Source: Flavobacterium alvei (lineage in GTDB: Bacteria > Bacteroidota > Bacteroidia > Flavobacteriales > Flavobacteriaceae). Taken from it: DNA of 64,000 bases. A model generated the notes under the pieces. The model did not search any database. It was given only the letters and a program-made list of their open reading frames with translations, and had not been told where the DNA came from. Made by a program: the position numbers and the translations under genes. Shown piece by piece: positions 53,381-63,965 of the stretch; the first letter of the stretch is position 1, and each line of letters opens with the position of its first letter. Where the stretch lies: contig NZ_PQVG01000004.1 of assembly GCF_002920895.1 (NCBI RefSeq), forward strand, positions 62,001 through 126,000. The letters are read 5' to 3'.

Positions 53381-53446
53381 CATTAGGTTTTAGGTATTGG
53401 GTATTAGTAAAATCCAAAACCTAAAACCTAAAACCTAAAACCTAAA
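53381..53446. repeat. Tandem heptamer repeat CCTAAAA with complementary upstream arm
   Basis: Four CCTAAAA units (about 53414-53446) are preceded by TTAGGTTTTAGG (53383-53394), complementary to two units. The whole can form a hairpin between gmk and nadD, 2 bp before the nadD start codon, where it could affect translation. Confidence 0.8.
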
Positions 53447-53448
53447 TT

Positions 53449-54030
53449 ATGAAAATCGGTCTCTATTTCGGAACATTCAATCCCATTCATATTGGGCACT
53501 TGATTATTGCCAACCACTTTGCTGAATATTCTGGTTTGGATCAAATTTGGATGGTTGTGACACCGCACAATCCGCTCAAAAACAAACAGACTTTATTGGA
53601 CGATTACCAACGACTGCAATTGGTGTTTTTGGCCACCGAAGATTACCCAAAAATCAAGCCTTCGGATATCGAATTCAAGTTGGCACAACCCAATTATACC
53701 GTGAATACTTTGGCTCATTTGCAGGACAAACATCCGCAACACGAATTTTCGTTGATTATGGGAGAAGACAATTTAAAGTCCTTACATAAATGGAAAAACT
53801 ATGAGGTAATTTTGCAAAACCACGACATTTTCGTCTATCCAAGAATTTCATCGGAACTGGAAACTTTGCCATATAAAGACAATCCCAAAATTCACATTAT
53901 TGATGCGCCAATTGTAGAAATTTCATCGACCTTTATCCGAGAAAACATCAAAAACAAGAAGAATGTTCGCCCACTTTTACCTGAAAAAGTTTGGGAATAT
54001 ATCGACCACAATAATTTATATAAAAAGTAA
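53449..54030 (+). CDS. nadD: Nicotinate-nucleotide adenylyltransferase
   Basis: The product has 193 residues. It makes nicotinic acid adenine dinucleotide in NAD synthesis. The nucleotidyltransferase motif is LYFGTFNPIHIGHLIIA, with the HxGH box, and the second motif is ISSTFIREN. It lies directly behind the CCTAAAA repeat and ends before a bidirectional terminator. Confidence 0.95.
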   Translation: MKIGLYFGTFNPIHIGHLIIANHFAEYSGLDQIWMVVTPHNPLKNKQTLLDDYQRLQLVFLATEDYPKIKPSDIEFKLAQPNYTVNTLAHLQDKHPQHEFSLIMGEDNLKSLHKWKNYEVILQNHDIFVYPRISSELETLPYKDNPKIHIIDAPIVEISSTFIRENIKNKKNVRPLLPEKVWEYIDHNNLYKK

Positions 54031-54063
54031 AAAAATCTATTCAATTAGTAAATAGTAATCCAC

Positions 54064-54102
54064 AAAAAAACCTTCTAGTTAAATACTTAGAAGGTTTTTT
54101 TT
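54064..54102. terminator. Bidirectional terminator between nadD and a giant T9SS gene
   Basis: AAAAAACCTTCTA and TAGAAGGTTTTTT form a long stem with A and T tracts on both sides. Confidence 0.85.
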
Positions 54103-54118
54103 AATCTTAGAATATGGT

Positions 54119-57100
54119 CTAGAATATAATTTTATTCGTAACTAATTCGCCATTTTGCAAAGTAGTTTTTACAATCAAAGCTTGATGACTCGAACTGAAA
54201 TCTGTTGTCAAAAACTCATTGCTATCTACTTTGTTGTTTTGATATATTTGTCTTCCTAACAAGTCGAAAATGACGACTTTGTTTATCGTTTCTGACAAGG
54301 AATTTATTTTTATTTGTTTGTTTTTTACAGAAACTACAACTTTGTTTTTTTGTGTTGTTACAGTATCTGTTCCTAAGGTTTTACCATTGGTATAACGCAA
54401 CACAAATCGATCATTAAATGTACCTGCAACAGTACTAAAAGTATAATTACCAGCGTTTAATTCAGTGATGGTATTGGTTAATTTGTCTTCAATAAAAATC
54501 TTTTGATTAGTCATTGAACCATCTACTTGATCAATACTTATTGTGAAAGGGCTTTCAATTGTTGACCTGAATCCTAGAGGAACTTCATCATTTTCGCTAA
54601 ATGGTAAGGCACGACCCTGAATTGTTAAATTTTTACCTTGGTTCACACTGTAAAAGTCTATGAATTCTTGCCCATCAAAACTTTCTCCATCAAAAGCATT
54701 ATCAATATCATTTGTAGCTCCATCAATATAACCTACCAAGGTTTGTTTAAACGCTCCTTTTGCATTGGTTAGATTCAACCAAATACGGTTTTTCTCTATT
54801 TGTGCTGTTTTGCCTTTAGTGTTTTTAATTTTAAAAAACTGGCTGTTATCCAATATTGCTCCTCCTGAACTTAAGCGCATGGCATTATTGAATGCAACTG
54901 AGCCTCCTGTAGCTTTACTTGTAGTAAAAAAAGCTTGTCCTGCAGCAATTTCACCTGTTGGAATTATTCCTCCGCTAACCGCTACTCCACCTGTTCCGTT
55001 ATAAGATGCATAATCATCCGAAGTATATGCAAATGCTCCTGACCCAGCAGTTCCGTTTGTAATGTTAGATGCTAATTGAATAGCCGTGTTGTGTGTCCAA
55101 AAATAAATCGTTCCCTCTATAACAGTACTATTGGCTGACAAAAATTTATTGGCATCAATAGCTGATGGATATGGATTTCCTAACAAATTAGAGTTTCCTG
55201 TTGGCCCAATCACAATGCTTTTGTTTCCATTGTGTGGTGTTCCTGTAAAAGTAGCTTGATAAAAACTTGGCGGCGGAGGCGGGGTTGGCGATCCTATTTG
55301 TTGTCCTCTAATAATGTATCCTTTTCCGACGGTCATTATCGTTGAAGCTGATTCTGATTTCCAAGATTCTGGAGTGGCAAAATCATTAAATGAATAAAAC
55401 ATTCCAGAAGTATAAGCAGGAGATATAGCCAAATTTTGATTAGCAACTGGTGAAGACCAATAAGTATAGTCAGAAATACGAACCGATGATGTATTTCGTT
55501 TATAGATAATATTGCCTGAATTTATTGCGGCATCATTTATTTGTACTAAACTGGCAGTGTTTTCGAAAGTTAAACTTCCTGCGGTAATTTTTAATTCATT
55601 GGTCAGGGTCAAAGTATCATTTGCATTAAAAGTAACCGCTCCTGAAGTTATCATACAAGAACAAGCAGTTACATTTCCAGTTGAGGAATAATTTGCAGCA
55701 AAAACAATTTTTTGATTTACTGTAGGTATTCCTTGTGACCAAGCTCCAGTCCAAGTATTGGTAACCAAAGAATTAATAACTACATTTCCAGTTGCCGATG
55801 AAGTACAAGTTCCGTTGGAAGCTGAAAATTGATAAGTTCCTTCAGTTAAACCTGATATTGTCATTGATGTTCCTGTAATAGGAAAATTAGTTACTACAGT
55901 TCCTGTTTGATATATCGTTCCAGATGCAGGCAAACCACTTAAGACTACGCTTCCAGTTGGGGTTGAACAATTAGGCTGAGTTATAGTTCCTACTGTTGGT
56001 GTTGCTATTCCAACTGTAACGGTTATTGGATACGATACCGTACTTGTACAACTAGGCCAATCCGTTTTAAGCGTTAAAGTTGCATTGTAAACTCCAGCAT
56101 CTGCACCCCAAGGCACATTTACTGAAAATGTATTTGGAGCACTTCCTAAACCAACATAAGATAAATCACTAAATCCAGCTGTATTAGCCGTTGAATCAAA
56201 ATCCACAACACAAGCAGCTGGCGAACCCGTTGTGGCTGAATAAGCAAAAGATGCGGTGGTCGTATTTTGACAAACACTAGAATTTGAATTAATTAATGTA
56301 ATGGTTAGTTCTGGATTTACCGTTACACTAAAAGCAGAAGAATTAACTGTAGCACAACTTCCACTACCAACAACGGCTCTATATTCCCAAGTTCCAGCTA
56401 CCGAAGGGTTTTCAGAATAAACTGTAGTTGTATTAGCAATAGTAGTCCAAGTAACTGATGGTAGTAATCGTTTTTCCCAACGCACTACATTACCTACGTA
56501 TCCACCACCTAATGTCATATTTCCGGTAGAAGAATTTAAACAAATTGGTGTGTTTCCACTATAAACTCCACCTCCTACTGGAGTTGGACTTACAACAATA
56601 GTTTGTATTGAAGAATAAGCAGAAGTACAACTACCGCTTTGAACCACAGCTCTATATTCCCAAGTTCCGGCGGCATAAGGAATTTCAGAAAAAGTGGTAG
56701 CGCTTCCGCCTGCCCAATTCCATCCACCACCGTTGAGTTGCTTTTCCCAATTTACAATGGTTCCTGTATATCCAGAAAGAGTTAAAGTTCCTGTAGAAGA
56801 ACCTTGACAAATTGGTGTTGAACCTCCAGAAACTGTTCCACCAACACTTGCTGGATTAACAGAACTAATATTTATAAGAGAACTAACAGAACACCCTAAT
56901 TCATCTGCATAATTAAGCGTGTAATTTCCAGAATCTAATGCTGTACGATTTAAAGTTGTAGCTCCATCTGCCCACGAAACATCTAAAACATTAACTGTTA
57001 CAGGAACATTGGCACCCGATTGATACAAATCGATGGTTTTAGAATACACTAAAGTATTAGATGCGTCAAAAAGTTCTAATAACATATTTTGCCCTCTATC

Positions 57101-58708
57101 TTGACAACAATCTGTACGATTAAAAATTCTTAAATAATCAATATTTTTTCCCAATTGTAAATCAACTGTAATATACTCATTAATATTTGATGTTGCACTA
57201 TGCCAAAAATTATTACTTCCAGAATTATTTCCATCAATAGCACTTGATGCTGGGTATAACCCTGAAAGTGTTGAAGTTGCAGAAGCTGTTGCTCCATTCG
57301 AAGATCGTGCAACATTGGTTCCAGTAAAAATTTCATAAGCCTCAATTTCAGCCACTTGTTGCCAAGAAGCATACTTTTGGGTCAGTCTTATGTATCTAAT
57401 ATTTGATAATCCTCCTGAAAGAGTAGGTGAAATACTTCCATTATTCGAAACTGGACAAGTTTCATCAACCTTGTTTGGAGTGATAACAGGCAATGCTTTG
57501 ACCGTCAACAAGACTGAATTGGAATTAGTGCGACAACCTGTACTAGATCGCACAACACATCTCACATAATTACCAGTCCAAGCAGCAGGCGTGTTAGTCA
57601 ATGTAAAAGTAGCCGTTGTATATCCCGCTACATAAGGATTTAAAGCGGCATCTATATTTACCCAGTTTGTATTATCTGCTGAATACTGCCATTGATAGGT
57701 TGGACTTGAGGCTGAAGTTGCCACACTAAAGCTTCCGCCAGAATTTTCGCAGATAGTTAAAGCTGTAGGTTGTGTTGTTATTGTTGGAGCAGTACAACTA
57801 TTGTTTATTCTACCTGTTGTTGCAGCAAAATAAGTATTGTCCTTATTGGTTGCCGTAGATGATGTTGACCCCCAAGAACCTGGAACAGTTCCTTCTCCTC
57901 CAAGAGTTATAGTTCCAGCCGTATGAGTTAAACTAGTTCCTAGATTAGCGATTACATTTGTGGCAATAGAAAAATCATTATTGATAGTAGTTGCAACACC
58001 AAATGTTTTAGTTCCTGAACCAGAAAGCGTAAGATTGTTGTAAGAATAATTCCCAATATTTTGATTTCCAGAGTTATTGTAGTTTACTGTCCCTGTTGAT
58101 GGTGTTAACCCACCACCTGTCATTGTTCCTCCCAAATTTAAAGTTCCAGCCCCTGTAAAAGTTACTTGATTCCTATTAGTCGAACCATTCATTGTTATAT
58201 TTCCGCTAACATTGATAGTACCTGTGGAAACAGATAAAATACAATCCCTATTATTATTTCCTGAATCAGACATTGATATTGAACTAGCAGAAAGTGAACC
58301 ATTATCAACATTAATAATAGTATTCCTTGTCCCTCCAGTTGGTCCAGTCATTACTATTGCTCCATAAACGACAAGCGTACCAGGTGAGGTGATTGTTAAA
58401 GTGTTGGTATTAGTACCTGTATTATTTATAGTCAAAGTTAAACAAACTGCTCCGGCAATTGAAATAGTTGGTTTGTTGGCAACATTAGGTATTACAACAT
58501 CATCCGCAGCTGTAGGAACAGCATTTCCACTCCAGTTAGCTGCTGTATTCCAATTTGTACTGGAAGATCCATCCCAAGTTCTAGTGGCGCCAAAAGAAAC
58601 TAGAGGTGTTATAGAAACAAACAAAACCATCAAGAACAATCCAATTGCTGATGATGATTTTGATGATAATATAATTTTTATAACAGAATTTAAGTAGGAT
58701 GAATTCAT
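54119..58708 (-). CDS. Giant T9SS-secreted multidomain surface protein (1529 aa)
   Basis: The signal peptide ends near VSFGATRTWDG. Next come a beta-helix-like region (TNWNTAANWSGNAVPTAADD, then repeats with SNSG ladders), an Ig-like part (TITTQPTALTICENSGGSF), and a discoidin/F5-8-like stretch at about residues 430-560 (NIRYIRLTQKYASWQ, ASSAIDGNNSGSNNFWHS, LQLGKNIDYLRIFNRTDCCQDRG). Two similar domains of about 80 residues follow (GSTPICQGSSTGTLTLSGY, GNTPICLNSSTGNMTLGGG), then a region shared with the neighbour and a C-terminal T9SS domain (INKVVIFDLLGRQIYQNN, SSHQALIVKTTL, TNKIIF). It is probably an adhesin or carbohydrate-binding protein on the cell surface. Confidence 0.85.
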   Translation of the reverse strand: MNSSYLNSVIKIILSSKSSSAIGLFLMVLFVSITPLVSFGATRTWDGSSSTNWNTAANWSGNAVPTAADDVVIPNVANKPTISIAGAVCLTLTINNTGTNTNTLTITSPGTLVVYGAIVMTGPTGGTRNTIINVDNGSLSASSISMSDSGNNNRDCILSVSTGTINVSGNITMNGSTNRNQVTFTGAGTLNLGGTMTGGGLTPSTGTVNYNNSGNQNIGNYSYNNLTLSGSGTKTFGVATTINNDFSIATNVIANLGTSLTHTAGTITLGGEGTVPGSWGSTSSTATNKDNTYFAATTGRINNSCTAPTITTQPTALTICENSGGSFSVATSASSPTYQWQYSADNTNWVNIDAALNPYVAGYTTATFTLTNTPAAWTGNYVRCVVRSSTGCRTNSNSVLLTVKALPVITPNKVDETCPVSNNGSISPTLSGGLSNIRYIRLTQKYASWQQVAEIEAYEIFTGTNVARSSNGATASATSTLSGLYPASSAIDGNNSGSNNFWHSATSNINEYITVDLQLGKNIDYLRIFNRTDCCQDRGQNMLLELFDASNTLVYSKTIDLYQSGANVPVTVNVLDVSWADGATTLNRTALDSGNYTLNYADELGCSVSSLINISSVNPASVGGTVSGGSTPICQGSSTGTLTLSGYTGTIVNWEKQLNGGGWNWAGGSATTFSEIPYAAGTWEYRAVVQSGSCTSAYSSIQTIVVSPTPVGGGVYSGNTPICLNSSTGNMTLGGGYVGNVVRWEKRLLPSVTWTTIANTTTVYSENPSVAGTWEYRAVVGSGSCATVNSSAFSVTVNPELTITLINSNSSVCQNTTTASFAYSATTGSPAACVVDFDSTANTAGFSDLSYVGLGSAPNTFSVNVPWGADAGVYNATLTLKTDWPSCTSTVSYPITVTVGIATPTVGTITQPNCSTPTGSVVLSGLPASGTIYQTGTVVTNFPITGTSMTISGLTEGTYQFSASNGTCTSSATGNVVINSLVTNTWTGAWSQGIPTVNQKIVFAANYSSTGNVTACSCMITSGAVTFNANDTLTLTNELKITAGSLTFENTASLVQINDAAINSGNIIYKRNTSSVRISDYTYWSSPVANQNLAISPAYTSGMFYSFNDFATPESWKSESASTIMTVGKGYIIRGQQIGSPTPPPPPSFYQATFTGTPHNGNKSIVIGPTGNSNLLGNPYPSAIDANKFLSANSTVIEGTIYFWTHNTAIQLASNITNGTAGSGAFAYTSDDYASYNGTGGVAVSGGIIPTGEIAAGQAFFTTSKATGGSVAFNNAMRLSSGGAILDNSQFFKIKNTKGKTAQIEKNRIWLNLTNAKGAFKQTLVGYIDGATNDIDNAFDGESFDGQEFIDFYSVNQGKNLTIQGRALPFSENDEVPLGFRSTIESPFTISIDQVDGSMTNQKIFIEDKLTNTITELNAGNYTFSTVAGTFNDRFVLRYTNGKTLGTDTVTTQKNKVVVSVKNKQIKINSLSETINKVVIFDLLGRQIYQNNKVDSNEFLTTDFSSSHQALIVKTTLQNGELVTNKIIF

Positions 58709-59022
58709 GAATTTATTGGCAGTGCTTTTCTATTTTACTAAAAATCTATTCTTTACACTTAATTGGGGTTAGCAAAAAATTGGCTTTTGTGGCTCGAAAA
58801 TAGTTTATCTTAATCATCAAGAATAAAAAATCCGATGAAACACGTTTTTTATCGATAAAAAACAAAATTTAATATAAATGGATTGTTATTGCATAAATAA
58901 AATAGTTCTAGTTTAAAAAAAACAAGGTTTTTAAAACATTTTACAATAGCCTAATTAACAATTCCTATGAAATTTTTAGCATAAGTCAAGTACAAAAAAA
59001 CAAATGGATGAATTTTAGAAAT
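58709..59022. other. Intergenic region between the two giant T9SS genes
   Basis: This part of the 460-bp spacer is AT-rich and without open frame, RNA-like block or strong palindrome. It must contain the promoter of the 54119-58708 gene, but no clear TAnnTTTG element is visible on the minus strand near the start codon. Confidence 0.4.
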
Positions 59023-59054
59023 AAAAAAAACTCCTTGTCAATAACAAGAAGTTT
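59023..59054 (-). terminator. Terminator of the second giant T9SS gene
   Basis: On the minus strand AAAACTTCTTGT and ACAAGGAGTTTT pair with one mismatch around TATTG, followed by a run of T. Confidence 0.7.
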
Positions 59055-59168
59055 TGGATTTTTGAAAAAAATTATTGTTTTACTTTAGTAAAATTTCTTT
59101 GACAAATGCTAAACAAAAAATATAAAATGATAAAAAATGACACTATCTTGTTCTAATTCCTTACATAT

Positions 59169-62100
59169 TTATTTAATCATAATTTTTTTACTGAATTCTC
59201 CTTCCGTAGTTTTGATATTTACAATATAAATTTCGGATGGTAGATTTTTTATTGGAATCTGAATAAGTGCTTGTTCTCTTTCTTTAACATCCCAATTGGC
59301 TATTTTTTGACCTGAAATATTGTACAGAGTTACTACATTTAGAGTTGCATCCTTGAGATTATTTTTGATGATTAGTGTTTTATAATTATTGGAATATAAA
59401 ACATCTATTCCATCTCTTTCCCCGGTTTTTTCTTCGACACTCAAGGTTTTATCTGTGTATCTCAATACAAATCGATTGTCAAATTTTCCTGCAGCAGTAT
59501 TGAAAGTATAGTTTCCGCTTTTTAAATTAGTGATAGTATTGGTCAATTTGTCCTCAATAAAAACATCTTGATTAGTCATTAAACCATCTACTTGACCAAT
59601 ATTTATGGAGAAAGAACCTTCAATTGTTGATCTGAATCCCAGTGGAACCTCATCATTTTCATCAAACGGCAAAGCTCTTCCTTGAATGGTTAAATTTTTA
59701 TCCTCATTAATACTATAAAAATCAACAAATTCCTGACCATCAAAACTTTCTCCATCAAAATCATCATCAATAGCATTTGTAGCTCCAGTTATATAACCCA
59801 CCAAGGTTTGTTTGAAAGCACCACCGGTATTAGTTAAATTCAACCAAACGCGATTTTTCTCTATTTGTGCCGTTTTGCCTTTAGGATTTTTAGTTTTGAA
59901 AAACTGACTGTTGTTACCAGTTATTCCATTAACTCCAACACGCATATCATTATTAAATACTATATTGGTTCCAGATATTGAAGGTTTGCTTGAGGCAAAG
60001 AAACCTTGTCCTGCAGCAATTTTACCAGTAGGAATTGCTCCTCCGCTTGGAGCAGAAGCAGTGCCTAAAAGATTTTCAGGAGCTAGTGCTACACCAACGC
60101 CACCAGTAGCATTATAAGAAGCATAATCATTTGCAGTATAAGGCAAGGCTTCTGGCCCATTATTAGAGGTACCCTTTCCAATTTTGGTATTGTGAGTCCA
60201 GAAATAAAGAGTCCCATAAAGGACATCCTTGTTTTGTAACAAAAATGCATCTGCATCTAAAGCCGATGGATATGGATTCCCTATAAGATATGATTTGTCA
60301 GGAATGATTGATGTGATTTCATAATGTCCATTGTTTGGAACGCCATTAAAAGGAGCTTCCCAAAAAGCTGGAGGATTTGGAGGATTTGGCGACACCCCTC
60401 CAATAATATAACCTTTTCCTATACTCATGTTATTGGATGTCGATTCAGCTACCCAATTTTCTTCAGAGGAGTCAAAAGAATAAAACATACTCGGAGAGGT
60501 TTTAGGAGAAACTTTAATTAATTGTTGATTCGCTACTGGCGATGACCAATATGTATAATCAGTTTCACGGGTTGAAGTATTTATTCTTTTATATATTATG
60601 TTGCCAGAATTTAAGTTTGTATTGTAGATTTGAACTAAACTAGCTGTATCTTCAAAGATTAAGTTTCCTGTCCCCGAAACAGTAACTGCATTAGTTAAAG
60701 TTAAAGTATTTGGTGAATTAATTGTTACAATTATTCCTGAGTTCACTTGGCAAGAACAGCCTAATAAATCTTCGGTAGATGAAAAAGTATCGTCAAAAAC
60801 AATATTTTGTTCTGCAGTTGGTGTACCAAAAGTCCAAGCTCCAGCAGACCATGTGTTTGATAATGATGTTATCGAAATATTGACTGTTGGAGAAATACAA
60901 CCACTAGCATTTTGAGCCCTTATTGTATGCAAGGACCCTTGCACTAATCCTGAATATACTAAAGTATTCGAAAATGCACCACCGTCAAAACTATAAGTTT
61001 CTGTCCCAATTTGTGTTATAGTAATTGTGCCTGTTTGTATAGCACAAGTTGGAGCTGTTTCTGTTACCGTAGGCGCTAATGGTAAAGTAGGTTGAGCATT
61101 AATTGTAACTTGCTTTGAGGGAGAATTACAACCGCCAGCACTTTGAATAATTAAATTGTAATTTCCAGCTGTCAGTCCTGATTTTATATTACTAGATTGA
61201 AAAGAGACGCCATTATCAAAACTATAGAAATCCCCAGCATTTTGAATAGCTACCGTAATTGTTCCTGATGAAAATGAACAATTTGGATGTACAACAGAGG
61301 TAATCACTGGTGTAGAGGGAGTCCTTGGACTTGAGTTGATAACAGTTAATTTTGAGGGTGAACTACATACCAAATTTTTTATAATAACGTAATAATTCCC
61401 TGGAGTTAATCCTGACTTTATGTTACTAGATTGGAAAGTAGCACCATTATCAAAGCTGTATGTTTCTCCAGCATTTTGAGGAGTAACAGTTATAGTTCCT
61501 GTCGGAACCCCACAAGGTTGAGCAGTCGTTGTGACAGGCATTGAAGGAACTAATGGCTGTTCATTGACAGTAACAGAAGTAGGTAGAGAAATACAAGCTG
61601 ACGCAGCAATAAACCTAACATCATAATCTCCTGGTGTCAATCCCGAGAATATACCTGTTGAATTAGTTACTGTTGGTGTAACTGGGTTTGTCCCCGTAAT
61701 CGTATAAGTAATTCCTGATACTGGAAATGGAACCGTTACAGTTCCTGTTGAGGAGGTACAATTGGGCTGTGAAACGTTTGTAACTGGAGCACCAAGCAAG
61801 ACAGACAACACATTGCTAAAAGCACTGCATCCTCCAGATCTAACACTACGACGAAAATACGTTGTTTGATTTATTTGTGGAGAATCATAAGTTGTTAAAG
61901 TTGCGCCTACAATATTGATGAAATTAAATCCATCAATAGAAGATTGCCATTGATATGTGTAAGTTCCAGCTCCCATACCCCCGGCTGGTGCTGAAGAAGT
62001 AAATCCTGCTGGATTAAGACTTGCACCACAAAAACTCTGATTACCCACAATTGTTCCTGCTGTTAATGCAGAAGTTCCTGATACTGTCAAAGTAAGCAGA

Positions 62101-63965
62101 TTACTAACTCCCGAACAACCATTATTATCTATAAGTAACCTAAATTTATAAGTCCCTGCATTTGAAGTAAAAACAGTATAAAAAGGATCAAGTACATACT
62201 GATTTTGAGTATTCGTGGGGCCAGCAGCATTTACCCAATTTACACCATTATCATAACTCACCTGCCATTGATAGGTTGACCCGCTAGGGTTTCCCGATAA
62301 AATATCCAAATCATTTTGACCACCACCACCGACTTCTTGGCAAGCCGTAATATTTAAATTGGAATCTAAATTTCCCTGACTAAAAGAAACTACAGGTGTT
62401 GGCAATGATGAAACAGACATTGTTTTTTGTGAAGTCGCCGTACAACCATTACTAGTAACAGTATAGGTAATCGTGAAAGTACCAGCAGAAATCCCGCTAA
62501 CCACTCCGTTACTGTCTACTGTAGCTCTTGCATTGCTTGATGACCAAGACCCGCCAGGTGTTGCAGCAGTAAGTGAGGTAGAAGAACCTACACATATCCC
62601 TGACGCCCCAGTTATAGTTGCTGACGGAGAAGGGTTTACCGTGAAACTAACTGGATTAGATACAACTGAACAACCAGATCGAGAAACAACCACATCAAAA
62701 ACAGATCCACTAAGTGTAGTCGTTGGATTTGTAATGGTGTAAGTTGAAGAATTAGCCCCTGATATATTGATACCGTCTTTCCTCCATTGATATGATACAG
62801 CTCCAGATGCTGTTGCAGATACACTCAAAATTACAGGACTACCCGAACAAACACTTGCAAGAGCAGTAGGTTGTGATGTAATTGTAGGCGGATTTGTTAA
62901 AGTAATAGTATTTGTGCGCGATCTTGAACCACTAGGACAACCAACTGGTGAAATAGCCTCTGCATAATATCTTGTTGATTGATTTGTTGGTATAAAAGTG
63001 AAATTTTCTCCACTTGCAGAACTTCCTATTGATATACCTCCATTAGATTGTTCATACCAATAAATAGTGTTTCCAGGAGATGTTGCGTTTAAGGTTAAGC
63101 TTGAACCATCACAAACACTTGTAGTACTTGCAGTAACTAAAGTTGGATTTGATGGCAAATCATTTACTATTACATTGTATTTAGCAGTAGCAACTCCACA
63201 ACTATTTGAAACAGTCATTGTCAATACAACTGTATTTCCTTCATCACCTACAGTGGAAGTATATGTTGGTGCTAATGTAGTTGCACCAGAAGTAATTGAA
63301 CCCGTACCATTTTCTGTCCAAGCTATTGTGCCGTTTGATGACGTTGCACCACTTACAGTTGCTGTACTATTTAGACAAATTGTTTGAGTCCCACCAGCTG
63401 TTGCTGTAGGCATAGCCAATAAAGTTGATGTCAAAGTATTAGTTAATGTTGTATTATTTGCTAATCCGCTTATTGTTCCTGTCCCTCCTGTTCTTATTAC
63501 ATTGCCTGAACTTACAGCATTTATTGCTCTTACTTCAAGACCTGATAAAGTTAATCTATCATCATTTCCAGTTGTTGTACAGGTATAGGTTATTGTAATT
63601 GTTGAGGCTGTAACAACTATTGACGATGCTGTTATGTCTCTTCTTCCCCAATAAGCTATAGCTCCCGTTAAAGGTTTAAATTCAAAATTAGCTGGAGCGG
63701 ATAAAATTATGGTTTTACTAGTAGCACTACTAGCGAAATCCCCATTATTATTCTCATTAATAACAATATCGCCTAAAACAGAATAGGATGAAGGAAAGCT
63801 AAAGCAAACTGGAATTGATAAATTGGGTTTTGTAATTGTTACTTGTGCGTTAACTACATTCCCAAACAAACCAACAAACAAAACCATGAACAACAAACGA
63901 ATTGTCATTGATGGCCTTAGTGATACTGCAGAATTTATTTCTGAATTTAAGTAGGATTTCTTCAT
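59169..63965 (-). CDS. Giant T9SS-secreted Ig-like-repeat surface protein (1598 aa)
   Basis: The signal peptide ends near NVVNAQV. Residues 40-180 form an unknown beta domain. Many Ig-like and PKD-like modules follow, with recurring TSQPTA, GVSYQW-like and SSNARATVDSNGVVSG blocks (the last a Big_2-like domain). Residues 790-1090 hold repeats of about 80 residues (TVTEQPL-like joins, YSFDNGATFQSSNIKSGLTPGNYYVI and relatives), typical of SprB-like adhesin repeats. The C-terminal 450 residues match the neighbour at 54119-58708 (DYTYWSSPVANQ, GNPYPSALDADAFL, EKNRVWLNLTN) and end in a T9SS domain (VVTLYNISGQKIANWD, LPSEIYIVNIKT, SKKIMIK). Probably a cell-surface adhesin. Confidence 0.85.
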   Translation of the reverse strand: MKKSYLNSEINSAVSLRPSMTIRLLFMVLFVGLFGNVVNAQVTITKPNLSIPVCFSFPSSYSVLGDIVINENNNGDFASSATSKTIILSAPANFEFKPLTGAIAYWGRRDITASSIVVTASTITITYTCTTTGNDDRLTLSGLEVRAINAVSSGNVIRTGGTGTISGLANNTTLTNTLTSTLLAMPTATAGGTQTICLNSTATVSGATSSNGTIAWTENGTGSITSGATTLAPTYTSTVGDEGNTVVLTMTVSNSCGVATAKYNVIVNDLPSNPTLVTASTTSVCDGSSLTLNATSPGNTIYWYEQSNGGISIGSSASGENFTFIPTNQSTRYYAEAISPVGCPSGSRSRTNTITLTNPPTITSQPTALASVCSGSPVILSVSATASGAVSYQWRKDGINISGANSSTYTITNPTTTLSGSVFDVVVSRSGCSVVSNPVSFTVNPSPSATITGASGICVGSSTSLTAATPGGSWSSSNARATVDSNGVVSGISAGTFTITYTVTSNGCTATSQKTMSVSSLPTPVVSFSQGNLDSNLNITACQEVGGGGQNDLDILSGNPSGSTYQWQVSYDNGVNWVNAAGPTNTQNQYVLDPFYTVFTSNAGTYKFRLLIDNNGCSGVSNLLTLTVSGTSALTAGTIVGNQSFCGASLNPAGFTSSAPAGGMGAGTYTYQWQSSIDGFNFINIVGATLTTYDSPQINQTTYFRRSVRSGGCSAFSNVLSVLLGAPVTNVSQPNCTSSTGTVTVPFPVSGITYTITGTNPVTPTVTNSTGIFSGLTPGDYDVRFIAASACISLPTSVTVNEQPLVPSMPVTTTAQPCGVPTGTITVTPQNAGETYSFDNGATFQSSNIKSGLTPGNYYVIIKNLVCSSPSKLTVINSSPRTPSTPVITSVVHPNCSFSSGTITVAIQNAGDFYSFDNGVSFQSSNIKSGLTAGNYNLIIQSAGGCNSPSKQVTINAQPTLPLAPTVTETAPTCAIQTGTITITQIGTETYSFDGGAFSNTLVYSGLVQGSLHTIRAQNASGCISPTVNISITSLSNTWSAGAWTFGTPTAEQNIVFDDTFSSTEDLLGCSCQVNSGIIVTINSPNTLTLTNAVTVSGTGNLIFEDTASLVQIYNTNLNSGNIIYKRINTSTRETDYTYWSSPVANQQLIKVSPKTSPSMFYSFDSSEENWVAESTSNNMSIGKGYIIGGVSPNPPNPPAFWEAPFNGVPNNGHYEITSIIPDKSYLIGNPYPSALDADAFLLQNKDVLYGTLYFWTHNTKIGKGTSNNGPEALPYTANDYASYNATGGVGVALAPENLLGTASAPSGGAIPTGKIAAGQGFFASSKPSISGTNIVFNNDMRVGVNGITGNNSQFFKTKNPKGKTAQIEKNRVWLNLTNTGGAFKQTLVGYITGATNAIDDDFDGESFDGQEFVDFYSINEDKNLTIQGRALPFDENDEVPLGFRSTIEGSFSINIGQVDGLMTNQDVFIEDKLTNTITNLKSGNYTFNTAAGKFDNRFVLRYTDKTLSVEEKTGERDGIDVLYSNNYKTLIIKNNLKDATLNVVTLYNISGQKIANWDVKEREQALIQIPIKNLPSEIYIVNIKTTEGEFSKKIMIK

